Assembly (NCBI GenBank): GCA_951813625.1
Contig: CATOTS010000014.1
Coordinates: forward strand, 62,001 to 126,000
Length of the DNA stretch: 64,000 nt
Origin: an uncultured Caldilineaceae bacterium
Lineage (GTDB): Bacteria; Chloroflexota; Anaerolineae; Caldilineales; Caldilineaceae
Direction: 5' to 3'
Part shown: positions 26,110 to 34,565 of the stretch, in pieces
Layout: each line of letters starts with the position of its first letter
How positions within the stretch are numbered: the stretch's first letter is position 1
Notes under the pieces: generated by a model
The model's database searches: none
What the model was told of the DNA's origin: nothing
What the model saw: only the letters and a program-made list of their open reading frames with translations
Made by a program: the position numbers and the translations under genes

Positions 26110-26129
26110 ATTGTGAGTATATTCACAAT
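26110..26129. promoter_or_regulatory. Palindromic operator at the P450 transcription start
   Basis: ATTGTGAGTATATTCACAAT is a perfect inverted repeat with 7-bp arms and 6-bp spacer. It contains TGTGA-N6-TCACA, the CRP/FNR-family consensus. Its position over the predicted +1 would suit repression rather than activation. A palindromic site for another dimeric repressor is equally possible. Confidence 0.6.
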
Positions 26130-26231
26130 CTGCCGGCGTTGTGCCGGCGCCGGACCTGACTTTCAGGCCTGGAACTCTTGTACTTCGAACGATGTTTCGC
26201 GGCAGAATAGGCCGCGATAAGGAGATCTCGC

Positions 26232-27617
26232 ATGACCAGCGCAGTCGTCTCGACGGAGCGGCGACCGCTACCTCCCGCTCCCAAAGCAAACCCCATTTTC
26301 GGTACAGCCTGGCGTTTCCGCCGCGATCCTCTGCGCTGCCTGCAGGATTTCGTTGCGGAGGTCGGACACGCGTACCGCTATCGGTTTTTCCTCAATTTCT
26401 GGGGCTACGTTTTCGTACACCCCGAACATTGCCAGCATATCCTGCTGGACAATTACAAGAATTACACCAAGAGTCCGCACCCCACATTCGACCTGCTGCT
26501 GCCGCTGCTCGGGTACGGTCTGCTGACGAACGACGGCGAGTCGTGGCTGCGGCAGCGGCGCCTGATGCAGCCGGCCTTTCACCGGCAGCAGATCCAGTCG
26601 TTTGCGAGTACGATGACCGCGGCCGCGGAACGGCGGTTCAGCCGCTGGGAGCAGGCCGCGCGCGCGGAGAAGCTGGTCTCATTCGACCGGGAAATGATGG
26701 AGCTGACATTCGAGATCGCCGGCAGAACGCTGTTCAGCGTCGACCTGACAGAGGAGTCGCAGGAGATCGGCGACATCCTCGGCGAATTGAATCAGCTCTT
26801 CATCAACATGGCGATGGAGCCATTTTCCTTGCTGACATTGCGAATGGCTTTTCTGCCGCGCACGCGCAGGATATTCCGCGACATTGGCACGCTCGATCAG
26901 CTCATCTACGCCATGATCGCGCAGCGGCGCGAGGCGGATGATCATGGAAACGACCTGATGGGCATGCTTCTGGCGGCGCGCGACGAAGAGACGGGTGTAG
27001 GCATGGACGAGAAGCAGATTCGCGACGAGGTGCTGACGCTGCTGATCGCCGGGCACGAGACGACGGCGCTGCTGATGACCTGGCTCTTCTACTGCCTTGG
27101 CAGCAACCCGGACGTGGAGGCGCAGCTGCATGACGAGGTCGATCGCACGCTCAACGGTCGTCTGCCCACGTTTGAAGACATTCCTAAGTTGGTTTACACA
27201 CGCCAGGTTGTCGACGAAACGATGCGGGTCTATCCACCGGCCTACGCGCTCTCGCGCGCCGGCAACAGTGCCGACGTCGTTGGCGGCTACGATGTGCTGC
27301 CGAATTCGATCATCACCCTCAGCCCTTACATCACGCACAGATTGCCCGAATTCTGGCGCGACCCGGAGACGTTCGACCCGGAGCGGTTTACGCCGGCCAA
27401 CAACGCAGCGCGTCATCGATTTGCCTACATTCCCTTCGGAGCGGGGCCGCGGCAATGTATCGGCAACGGTTTCGCGTTGACCGAGGGCGTACTGCTGGCG
27501 GCGGCCATTGCGCAACGTTTTCGCCTGCGTATCCCCTCGGGCTACACGCCCGAGCTCTCCCCGCAGATTACGCTGCATCCCAAGGGGCATATGCCGCTGC
27601 AGTTTGAACTTCGCTGA
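26232..27617 (+). CDS. Cytochrome P450
   Basis: A soluble 461-residue bacterial P450 that would insert oxygen into a hydrophobic substrate using an external redox partner. The I-helix oxygen-activation motif is LLIAGHETTALLMTW. The K-helix ExxR is DETMRVYP. The PERF-like block is FDPERFTP. The heme loop FGAGPRQCIGNGFALTE has the axial Cys. The N-terminus (ANPIFGTAWRFRRDPLRCLQ) resembles the CYP102/CYP4-like bacterial branch. GGAGAT precedes ATG 26232. Its own promoter and operator lie upstream, and no ferredoxin gene is adjacent. Confidence 0.95.
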   Translation: MTSAVVSTERRPLPPAPKANPIFGTAWRFRRDPLRCLQDFVAEVGHAYRYRFFLNFWGYVFVHPEHCQHILLDNYKNYTKSPHPTFDLLLPLLGYGLLTNDGESWLRQRRLMQPAFHRQQIQSFASTMTAAAERRFSRWEQAARAEKLVSFDREMMELTFEIAGRTLFSVDLTEESQEIGDILGELNQLFINMAMEPFSLLTLRMAFLPRTRRIFRDIGTLDQLIYAMIAQRREADDHGNDLMGMLLAARDEETGVGMDEKQIRDEVLTLLIAGHETTALLMTWLFYCLGSNPDVEAQLHDEVDRTLNGRLPTFEDIPKLVYTRQVVDETMRVYPPAYALSRAGNSADVVGGYDVLPNSIITLSPYITHRLPEFWRDPETFDPERFTPANNAARHRFAYIPFGAGPRQCIGNGFALTEGVLLAAAIAQRFRLRIPSGYTPELSPQITLHPKGHMPLQFELR

Positions 27618-27635
27618 TTCACCTTGACATTCCGT

Positions 27636-27661
27636 CCGCCGGGACCTTCTGGGCCCGGCGG
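27636..27661 (+). terminator. Terminator-like hairpin after P450
   Basis: CCGCCGGG and CCCGGCGG (8 bp, 10-nt loop) lie 19 bp after the P450 stop; there is no T run, only GCATATT. Confidence 0.4.
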
Positions 27662-27670
27662 GCATATTCG

Positions 27671-27699
27671 TTGTCCCATCCGCACGCGGGTGCTATACT
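27671..27699 (+). promoter_or_regulatory. Promoter of the ThuA-domain gene
   Basis: TTGTCC (27671-27676), 17 nt, TATACT (27694-27699), about 70 bp before ATG 27768. This suggests a transcript separate from the P450. Confidence 0.5.
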
Positions 27700-27767
27700 T
27701 GCGCGTACGCAATTTGCGCGGGCGCGGCGGTAGGCGAGCAAATCCAAACGCGAGGAGTCAGACGACG

Positions 27768-28418
27768 ATGGCGAAGAGATCGCTGATGGTGTGGGGCGGA
27801 TGGGAGGGCCATGAGCCGAAGCAGTGCGTGGATATCTTCGCGCCGCTGATTCGGGAGGCCGGCTTTGAAGTCGATATCGAGACTTCGCTCGATGTGTACA
27901 CTGACGCCGACCGCATGGCCGCCTACGACGTCATCACGCAAGTGCATACGATGAGCTCGATCACGAAGGAGCAGGAGAAGGGGTTGCTGGACACAGTTGC
28001 CGCGGGCGCGGGCTTTGCCGGCTGGCACGGCGGGATGGCGGACGCCTTCCGGGACAACCCCGAGTATCAGTTCATGGTGGGCGGGCAGTGGGTGTCCCAT
28101 CCGGGCAACATCATCGACTACACGGTCAACATCATCGACGGCGCCGATCCGATTACGGCCGGTCTGGACGACTTCCGCATGCACAGCGAGCAGTACCTGA
28201 TGCACGTGGACCCCAGCAACGAGGTGTTGGCGACAACCACCTTTTCGGGCGAGCATGTATCCTGGATTGAGGGCACGGTGATGCCGGTTGTGTGGAAGCG
28301 CCGCTGGGGCCAGGGCAGGATCTTCTATTGCTCGCTCGGCCACGTGGCGAAGGATTTCAATGTGCCGGAGGCGAAGGAGATCGTGCGGCGGGGCATTATT
28401 TGGGCAACGAGGGATTGA
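27768..28418 (+). CDS. ThuA-domain (trehalose-utilisation-like) protein
   Basis: 216 residues from ATG 27768 ([20 protein letters not shown]), preceded by CGAGGAG; the longer track ORF starts in non-coding sequence. The fold is class I glutamine amidotransferase-like, and the family is linked to utilisation of trehalose and other disaccharides. Visible signatures are [30 protein letters not shown] and [14 protein letters not shown]. ThuA proteins usually sit beside Gfo/Idh/MocA dehydrogenases, exactly as here (63 bp to the next gene). Biochemical reaction is unsettled for the family. Confidence 0.88.
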   Translation: MAKRSLMVWGGWEGHEPKQCVDIFAPLIREAGFEVDIETSLDVYTDADRMAAYDVITQVHTMSSITKEQEKGLLDTVAAGAGFAGWHGGMADAFRDNPEYQFMVGGQWVSHPGNIIDYTVNIIDGADPITAGLDDFRMHSEQYLMHVDPSNEVLATTTFSGEHVSWIEGTVMPVVWKRRWGQGRIFYCSLGHVAKDFNVPEAKEIVRRGIIWATRD

Positions 28419-28481
28419 CAGCCGCCTCCACGAGAAGCTGACTTTTTGCTGGATACGATGCAAAGGTAAGGGGTACAGGAG

Positions 28482-29588
28482 ATGAATCTGCCGGCGCGCG
28501 TAGGATTGATCGGGTGCGGCAACATCAGCGGCCGCTACATTGAGAACATGGCGAAGATTCCGGAGATCGAGCTGGCGGCCTGCGCCGACCTGGTAGCGGC
28601 GGCGGCCGAACGGCAGGCTGAGAAGTATGGACTCAACGTCCTTGCGCAGGATGAACTGCTTTCCTCGCCGGACATCGACATCGTGCTCAGTCTCACGCCG
28701 CCTCCAGTGCACTATGCGGTCTGCAAGGCCGCGCTCGACGCCGGCAAGCCTGTCTACACCGAAAAGCCGCTGGCCGCCGCCTTTGCCGAGGGCAAGGAGC
28801 TGCTGGCCCTGGCAGCGGCAAAGGAACTGCGGCTCGGCTCTGCGCCCGACACGTTCATGGGCGCAGGCTATCAGTCGGCCCGGGCCTACCTGGATGAAGG
28901 GATCATCGGTGAGCCGGTGGCCGTCAACGCTTTCCTGGTGTGGCGCGGCCACGAGTACTGGCATACAAACCCGGCGTTCTACTACAAGCCGGGCGGCGGA
29001 CCGATGCTGGACATGGGCGTCTACTATCTGACCGTTCTCGTACACCTGCTGGGGCCGGTGCGGCGGGTGACGGGGTCGACGCGTGCCACGTGGGCGGAGC
29101 GCACGATTTACAGCGAGCCGCTCAAGGGTCAGATCATCCAGGTTGAGGTGCCCACTTATGTTGCCGGCATTCTGGACTTCGAATGCGGCGCGATCGGCAC
29201 GCTGATCACAACGTTTGACGCGCAGGCAACGGGGCTGCCAAATATCGAACTTTACGGCGCAACCGGTACGTTGAACCTGCCGGACCCGAATACTTTTGCC
29301 GGCCCCGTTCAGCTGCGAAGGACGCCCAATGACAGCTGGCAGGACCTTCCGCTGCGCTTCGGCCACGCCGGCCGCAGTCGCGGCATCGGGATGGCGGACA
29401 TGGCGGTCAGCACGATTGAGGACGCGCCGCACCGGGCGAGCGCGGAGATGGCGCTGCACGTGCTCGAGATCATGGAAGCGATCCACGTTGCCGCGGAGAC
29501 AGGCCGCCACGTCGAGCTGACCACGCGCTGTGCGCGTCCTCAGCCGCTGGCGGAGGGCAACTATCCGGGCGTCAGGCCGGCGACTTAG
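28482..29588 (+). CDS. Gfo/Idh/MocA-family oxidoreductase
   Basis: A 368-residue NAD(P)-dependent sugar dehydrogenase-like protein. The Rossmann motif is VGLIGCGNISGRYIENM. CADLVAAAAERQAEKYGL is the usual second strand and helix. The catalytic-region motif is YTEKPLA (EKP). The C-terminal alpha/beta domain contains GGGPMLDMGVYYL, with the D-x-G-x-H/Y helix start. It directly follows thuA, so both probably act on the same oxidised sugar. Substrate cannot be deduced. Confidence 0.92.
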   Translation: MNLPARVGLIGCGNISGRYIENMAKIPEIELAACADLVAAAAERQAEKYGLNVLAQDELLSSPDIDIVLSLTPPPVHYAVCKAALDAGKPVYTEKPLAAAFAEGKELLALAAAKELRLGSAPDTFMGAGYQSARAYLDEGIIGEPVAVNAFLVWRGHEYWHTNPAFYYKPGGGPMLDMGVYYLTVLVHLLGPVRRVTGSTRATWAERTIYSEPLKGQIIQVEVPTYVAGILDFECGAIGTLITTFDAQATGLPNIELYGATGTLNLPDPNTFAGPVQLRRTPNDSWQDLPLRFGHAGRSRGIGMADMAVSTIEDAPHRASAEMALHVLEIMEAIHVAAETGRHVELTTRCARPQPLAEGNYPGVRPAT

Positions 29589-29647
29589 ATCAGCTTCAGT
29601 ATTGCGCTGCCGTGCCGCGACGAACGTAGCTTTCAAAACGGAAAACC

Positions 29648-30892
29648 ATGACGATTCAGTTCATCGAAGGCGTGCCGGTCTGGGGCGTACCCCAAGACAA
29701 TGCCATTGACCAGATACTAAACTGTGCGCCGGAAGCGGATGCCGCCGCGCTGATGGCGGACCATCATCTTGGCTATTCGGTGCCGATTGGCGGTGTCGTC
29801 GCGTACAAAGACAAGCTGAACCCTGCAGGTGTCGGCTATGACATCGCCTGCGGCAACAAGGCGGTGCGCCTCGATCTGCCCGCGGCCGAGGTCAGGGAAC
29901 AGATCGGGCCGATCATGGACGACATCTGGCGCACGATCTCGTTTGGCGTCGGGCGCAAGAACCGGGAGCAGGTCGACCATCCCCTATTCGACGACGACCC
30001 GGCCTGGCAGATTCCCGTTGCCGGCAAGGTAAAGCAGCTTGCGGCTGAGCAGCTTGGCACAGTCGGCAGCGGCAATCACTATGTCGACATCTTCGCGGAC
30101 GAGCAGGACCGTGTCTGGATCGGTGTCCACTTCGGTTCACGCGGGCTGGGGCATCGCCTGGCGACCCACTTTATCAGAGCCAGCGAACACGAGCGGGGCA
30201 ACCGGCAACCGAACGAGGCGAAGTCGGCCGGCGCGTCGCGGCGCAAGCGCGGCGGCGGAGATAAGGCGCCCGCGCTGGTGGGTGTGGAATCGGCGTTGGG
30301 CCAGGAGTATCTTGCCTGCATGTTACTGGCTGGGCGCTATGCCTATGCCGGTCGTGACTGGGTCTGTGAAAGAGTGGCGTCTCTTCTGAGCGCTCCGATC
30401 GTGGAGGAGATCCACAATCATCACAATTTCGCCTGGAAGGAAGAGCACGACGGGCGCACGCTATGGGTGACGCGCAAAGGCGCGACCCCGGCCTTTCCCG
30501 GGCAAAAGGGGTTTGTCGGCGGCTCGATGGGGGACATGTCGGTTGTTCTTGAAGGCGTCGAGAGCGATGAGGGCAAGTTGGCGCTGCGTTCGACGGTCCA
30601 CGGCGCGGGGCGTGTCATGTCGCGTACTCAGGCCGCGGGCAAATTCCGCTGGAAGAAGGGACGGAAAGTGCAGGTATCACGGGGAGAGATTGGGCGCGGC
30701 CGGATGCTCGATGCCATCCGCGGCCTAGGCGTAGAGCTGCGCGGCGCGGGGACCGACGAGGCGCCCCAGGTCTACAAACGCTTGCCCGAGGTCCTGGAGC
30801 ACCATCGTGCTTCGATCAAGATTCTGCACACGTTGACCCCGTTGGGCGTCGCCATGGCCGGCGAGCACGAGTTGGACCCCTACCGCGACTGA
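29648..30892 (+). CDS. rtcB: RtcB-family RNA ligase/repair protein
   Basis: A 414-residue RtcB homologue, a Mn/GTP-dependent ligase joining 2',3'-cyclic phosphate or 3'-phosphate RNA ends to 5'-OH ends. Metal and active-site motifs in order: GVGYDIACGNKAVRL (Cys ligand), GSGNHYVDIF, GVHFGSRGLGHRLATHF, EIHNHHNFAW, and HGAGRVMSRTQA with the His that is guanylylated. A basic, low-complexity insert ASRRKRGGGDK lies around residue 200. No archease or rtcA neighbour is present, so it appears to be a stand-alone repair gene. Confidence 0.93.
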   Translation: MTIQFIEGVPVWGVPQDNAIDQILNCAPEADAAALMADHHLGYSVPIGGVVAYKDKLNPAGVGYDIACGNKAVRLDLPAAEVREQIGPIMDDIWRTISFGVGRKNREQVDHPLFDDDPAWQIPVAGKVKQLAAEQLGTVGSGNHYVDIFADEQDRVWIGVHFGSRGLGHRLATHFIRASEHERGNRQPNEAKSAGASRRKRGGGDKAPALVGVESALGQEYLACMLLAGRYAYAGRDWVCERVASLLSAPIVEEIHNHHNFAWKEEHDGRTLWVTRKGATPAFPGQKGFVGGSMGDMSVVLEGVESDEGKLALRSTVHGAGRVMSRTQAAGKFRWKKGRKVQVSRGEIGRGRMLDAIRGLGVELRGAGTDEAPQVYKRLPEVLEHHRASIKILHTLTPLGVAMAGEHELDPYRD

Positions 30893-30922
30893 GAGTCAGC
30901 CGACAGGCTGCGAATCGCCGGG

Positions 30923-31231
30923 CTACGGGTCGCCGGTCAGCGAATCGCCGGTCTGCGAATCGCCAGTTTGAACCAGGCCCCTGGACTCGGCTTCGGCCAG
31001 CACCGTCTGAATCGTCTCCACGAGTTGTCGTGCCCCCTCAACGCTCAATTCCACGGCTACGCGCGCGCAGGGCCCATAGGCCTCGTTGACAAAGTCGATG
31101 TTCAGCGCGTGTTCCTCGGGCGCGTGAAAGGGATGGTCCCAGCTTACGTTGGCCTGGCTCATGTCGAACCAGCCGTCGGCCCCCTTGCCGAATCCGGCAA
31201 CGGGGGCTTTGTGCATGATCATTGTACACAT
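30923..31231 (-). CDS. Small conserved protein (DUF6295-like)
   Basis: 102 residues from ATG 31231 (MCTMIMHKAPVAGFGKGADG), with GGGAGA at proper spacing; the longer track start has no ribosome-binding site. The pattern NVSWDHPFHAPEEHALNIDF followed by ARVAVELSVEGARQLVETI is that of a small family, DUF6295 as I recall, of unknown function. The C-terminus TGDSQTGDSLTGDP comes from short direct repeats in the DNA (GCGAATCGCCGGT, 30908-30965) and may be a recent extension. It is the last gene of the minus-strand cluster. Confidence 0.65.
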   Translation of the reverse strand: MCTMIMHKAPVAGFGKGADGWFDMSQANVSWDHPFHAPEEHALNIDFVNEAYGPCARVAVELSVEGARQLVETIQTVLAEAESRGLVQTGDSQTGDSLTGDP

Positions 31232-31288
31232 GGATTCGATCTCCCAGGGCAAAATTCTTCTGAGCAGCGCCAATCGCTCAGATTCTCA

Positions 31289-32044
31289 CTACGCCAGCGT
31301 CCGGCCCAGAAAGGACCAGATCTTTTCCCAGCCGTCGACCGCCTGTTCCTGGCGGTAGCTGGGCCTGTGGTAGTAGAAGAAGCCATGCCCCGCGTCTTCG
31401 TACATGTGGAACTCGTACGTTTTGCCGTGCTGCTTCAGCGCCTCCTCGTGGCGAGCAACCTCAGCCGTGGTCGGGCTGTGGTCTTCCTCTCCGAATAGAC
31501 CCAGGACCGGGCAGTTCAGGCCGGCGGTATAGTCGATGGGCGCGACCGGACGCTGCGGGGTAATTTGGTCGTCATCCATCACAACGCCGCCACCCCAGCA
31601 GTCGACAACGGCATCGAAACCGGCGACGCGACTCGCCACCAGCACGGCGTGGCGTCCGCCGGAGCAGGTGCCGAAGACGCCGATTTTTCCGCTCACGTTC
31701 GGCAGGGCCCTCAGGTATTTCATGGCCGCTTCCAGGTCGGCGGCGGCGACGTCGTCGGGCACGCCGCCTTCGGCCCGCGCGGCCGCGGCCACATCTTCGG
31801 GCGAGCCGTGCCCGTAGCGGGCGTAGAGGTTGGGCGAAAGGGCGGCGTACCCGTGGTGGGCAAAGCGCCGCGTTGCTTCGCGGTACCACTCATCCCATCC
31901 GGGCATGTGATGGGCAAGGACCATGCCGGGAAAGGGGCCGGCGCCGAGCGGGCGGGCAAAGTAGGCTTGGACAGGATCGCCATTCGCGCCCCGCATGACC
32001 ACGGTCTCTGCCAGCATTCCTTCATATTGGTCGGTCGAATACAT
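31289..32044 (-). CDS. Dienelactone hydrolase-family protein
   Basis: 251 residues from ATG 32044 (MYSTDQYEGMLAETVVMRGA), with GGAGAG six bases upstream. Alpha/beta-hydrolase fold with the DLH-type cysteine nucleophile elbow FGTCSGGRHAVL, a downstream Asp in GLFGEEDHSPT and His in EDAGHGFFYYHRPSY. DLH enzymes open lactone or ester rings. The opening strand sequence (AYFARPLGAGPFPGMVLAHH) is normal. It follows the sulfatase by 94 bp and precedes the small conserved gene by 57 bp, all one strand. Confidence 0.9.
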   Translation of the reverse strand: MYSTDQYEGMLAETVVMRGANGDPVQAYFARPLGAGPFPGMVLAHHMPGWDEWYREATRRFAHHGYAALSPNLYARYGHGSPEDVAAAARAEGGVPDDVAAADLEAAMKYLRALPNVSGKIGVFGTCSGGRHAVLVASRVAGFDAVVDCWGGGVVMDDDQITPQRPVAPIDYTAGLNCPVLGLFGEEDHSPTTAEVARHEEALKQHGKTYEFHMYEDAGHGFFYYHRPSYRQEQAVDGWEKIWSFLGRTLA

Positions 32045-32138
32045 GATGTTCTCTCCAGTCAAGTGAAGTTCCGGTTTGTCGCGGCGCCTCTACCTTTTTG
32101 CGCCGCGTTTCCCGGCTGTTTCGCCGGTCTAGTCTGCG

Positions 32139-33497
32139 TCACTGGCGCCAGGCTTCGGTCAGGTTGTGCTGGGGAAGCGCTGCTCCCAGCAAGCCATTCG
32201 TGTCGACGGCGGCGTAGCGGCCAAAGTAGGTGTCGATAGCGGCGGATAGTTGCTCCGCCGGAAGGCGGTATGCCGGTTCGTCGACCAGGTTGCGGCACTC
32301 GCGGGGGTCTGAAGCCAGGTCGAAGAGCTCGTGCGGTCCGTCGGGAAAGCGGCGGACGAGCTTGTGCCGGCGTGAGCGCGCCATGCGCATTGGTCCATAT
32401 TCGCCGAACTGCACCTGGCGCCATTCCTTGTTTTGGCGGCCGTTTGCGCAGAGCGGCGCCAAGTCCTCGCCGGGGTAATCGAACGCGGGCGGAATCTCTA
32501 CTTCGGCGGCGGCGGCCAGTGTTTGGAAGAGATCCAGGTGATCGACCATCTCATCGCAGCGAGCTCCTGCAGGGAGGACGCCGGGCCAGTTCAGAATCAG
32601 CGGGACGCGAATCGACTCTTCGAGCATATTCAATGGGAGAGTGCCGTTGCCTTTGCCCCAGACGCCGTGATGGCCGCAGTTCAGGCCGTGATCTGAGGTG
32701 TAGACGACCAAAGTGTTTTCGCGCTGCCCGGCGACTTCCAGGAGCTCGAGCAGCCGCCCTACGTTTTCGTCGACGTGGGTGACCGCCGCATGGTATTGGG
32801 CAAGGTGCTCACGCTCACGGCGCCTGTCGACGCTCAGCGACTCCCCGGCCGGCTCACCGAACGGATATGACTCGCTCCTGGGAATGTCAACGAAGTCGTG
32901 ATCTTTGTACAGGTCGACGAAGCGCTGGGGGTGGCCATCCCAAGGGCTGTGCGGGGCGGAGAGACCGACGAGCAGGAAGAATGGTCGTTCGTCGGAGTCT
33001 TGCAAGAAGGTCGCGGCATGTCGAGTAACAATGGCATCAATGGAACCATGAAGGCTGGTCATCCGGCCCTGGCGGCAAAACTCGCGCGTCCCGAAATGCA
33101 GGAAGGGATAGGCGCTCCCGATGCTGAACCAGCTGTCGAAGCCCGGCGCAGGTGTGTCTTCGTTGCCGAGGTGCCACTTGCCGTACATGCCGGTTCGATA
33201 GCCTGCTTTCTGCAGGAGCTGGGGCAGCGTCTGCACCCTTGCGAGCCAGTCGCGATTGTCAAAACGCATGGCGATGTAGTCGTGGATCCCGTGCTGAGAG
33301 GGTGTCAGGCCGGTGAGGAGCGACGCGCGCGCGGGGGAACAGACGGGTGTTGGCGTAAAGGCGTTCTCCATTCGTACGCCGGAGGCGGCAAGCCGGTCCA
33401 GATTGGGCGTGCAGACGGCAAGATTTCCATACGGTCCGCTGGCCCACTGGCCATGGTCGTCGGTGACGAAGAGGAGGATGTTCGGCTGTTGTGTCAT
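32139..33497 (-). CDS. Sulfatase (alkaline phosphatase superfamily)
   Basis: 452 residues from ATG 33497 (MTQQPNILLFVTDDHGQWAS). The metal-binding DD is in the first strand. TPVCSPARASLLTGL holds the C-x-P-x-R motif whose Cys becomes formylglycine. GKWHLGN, SAPHSPWDGHP and YTSDHGLNCGHHGVWGKGNG complete the active site. No signal peptide is visible, so the protein looks cytoplasmic. Family members hydrolyse sulfate esters of sugars or aromatics. A maturase gene is not in the window. It lies between the phosphorylase-like gene (90 bp) and the hydrolase. Confidence 0.92.
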   Translation of the reverse strand: MTQQPNILLFVTDDHGQWASGPYGNLAVCTPNLDRLAASGVRMENAFTPTPVCSPARASLLTGLTPSQHGIHDYIAMRFDNRDWLARVQTLPQLLQKAGYRTGMYGKWHLGNEDTPAPGFDSWFSIGSAYPFLHFGTREFCRQGRMTSLHGSIDAIVTRHAATFLQDSDERPFFLLVGLSAPHSPWDGHPQRFVDLYKDHDFVDIPRSESYPFGEPAGESLSVDRRREREHLAQYHAAVTHVDENVGRLLELLEVAGQRENTLVVYTSDHGLNCGHHGVWGKGNGTLPLNMLEESIRVPLILNWPGVLPAGARCDEMVDHLDLFQTLAAAAEVEIPPAFDYPGEDLAPLCANGRQNKEWRQVQFGEYGPMRMARSRRHKLVRRFPDGPHELFDLASDPRECRNLVDEPAYRLPAEQLSAAIDTYFGRYAAVDTNGLLGAALPQHNLTEAWRQ

Positions 33498-33586
33498 CAG
33501 ATGGGCTATAGGCCTCCGCCGCAGACGGCGGCAGCGGCGTGCGCTCAGCAAATTGCTTCGCTGCCTCTCACGGGCGGGAGGTCCGA

Positions 33587-34477
33587 CTATGCGCCTTCAA
33601 CAGGGAACTGATCCAAACCAAACAGGTAGATGTCCTCTTCTTGCGGCGGCGCTACGCCGCTCTCGATCAGCGCCTGCATCGCATTCGCCATCACAGGTCC
33701 CAGATAGTGGGGGCAGGTGAAGTAGAATTCGGCCATGCTGTCCTGGGAATCGCCCACCCATTCATCACGGCCCTCGGCATGGTTGGAGACGATGCCCACC
33801 GAGGCCAGCCGGACTCCGGCCCGGCGGAAGACCGGTAGTTCATGGGCAAGCGTATGGCCGACCACGTGCGCGCCCATCTCGGCGTAGACCTGGATTTCCT
33901 TGGCCGTTTCAAAACGTCCCCACGCGGTGCAAACGTAGATGCTTGAGTCGTAGACGCCGGCGAATTTCGGCTCCTTTTTCGCCGCCTCGTATAGATGGGC
34001 CCGCATGATCGGGCAAAAAGGGTCTTTCAGACGGGAGGACCTGGCTCTACCGCCCGTGAAAGGTTGATCTTCCTGAGGCCGGAAAAACATCATGTAGTCG
34101 GTGTTGATTGTGACGCTCCACGGAGGCAGCGGCGCGCCCTTTTTGTCCGGCCTCTGGATACCTCCCACCGAAGCTTCCACCATCGCCCACCTGACGCCGG
34201 CCTGCTCCAGGACCCAGGCAACCTGCTTCGCCGCCTGCCACGGGGTACGCGGCCGCTGGCCCTGCCCGTCCCACATGCCGTGCATGGCGGTACGCCAGAC
34301 CGGCTGACCTCCGATGCGCAGCAGCTTGAAGGGCGCCGACCTCCCGTAGGGCGTGTCGAAGCCGTCGAAGACGCCGTCCAGCTCAACATTGGGCATCTCT
34401 ATGTCCTCGGGAAAACGCGCGCCCCAGGTGCCGGAACCGCCAATCAAGGCATAGCTGGCCTTCGCAATTGTCGTCAC
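33587..34477 (-). CDS. Nucleoside phosphorylase (MTAP/PNP-like)
   Basis: A 296-residue purine nucleoside phosphorylase superfamily protein. N-terminal YALIGGSGTWGARFPEDIEM carries the phosphate-site GGSG. Then come YGRSAPFKLLRIGG, MVEASVGGIQRPDKKGAPLP, GVYDSSIYVCTAWGRFETAK (substrate region, with ETAKEIQ where PNPs have FET/MS), MGAHVVGHTLAHELPVFRRA and VGIVSNHAEG. The family cleaves nucleosides or 5'-methylthioadenosine with phosphate. It is adjacent to a second, divergent phosphorylase-like gene and an ABC importer, suggesting uptake and phosphorolysis of an imported nucleoside-like compound. Confidence 0.8.
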   Translation of the reverse strand: MTTIAKASYALIGGSGTWGARFPEDIEMPNVELDGVFDGFDTPYGRSAPFKLLRIGGQPVWRTAMHGMWDGQGQRPRTPWQAAKQVAWVLEQAGVRWAMVEASVGGIQRPDKKGAPLPPWSVTINTDYMMFFRPQEDQPFTGGRARSSRLKDPFCPIMRAHLYEAAKKEPKFAGVYDSSIYVCTAWGRFETAKEIQVYAEMGAHVVGHTLAHELPVFRRAGVRLASVGIVSNHAEGRDEWVGDSQDSMAEFYFTCPHYLGPVMANAMQALIESGVAPPQEEDIYLFGLDQFPVEGA

Positions 34478-34565
34478 TTTGATCCTTCCTCTCTATCCAA
34501 AAATTGGTGTTTGTATTGTCGCCGGCAATTTCCCGTCCCACTGGCAGCAGGCCGCTCGGACTCCC

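Noticed and set aside
26141-26941. Plus-strand ORF overlapping the P450 start
   Set aside because: Different frame from the P450, whose motifs are complete; no recognisable domain.
27693-29636. 647-codon minus-strand ORF
   Set aside because: Antisense to thuA and Gfo/Idh/MocA, both with clear motifs.
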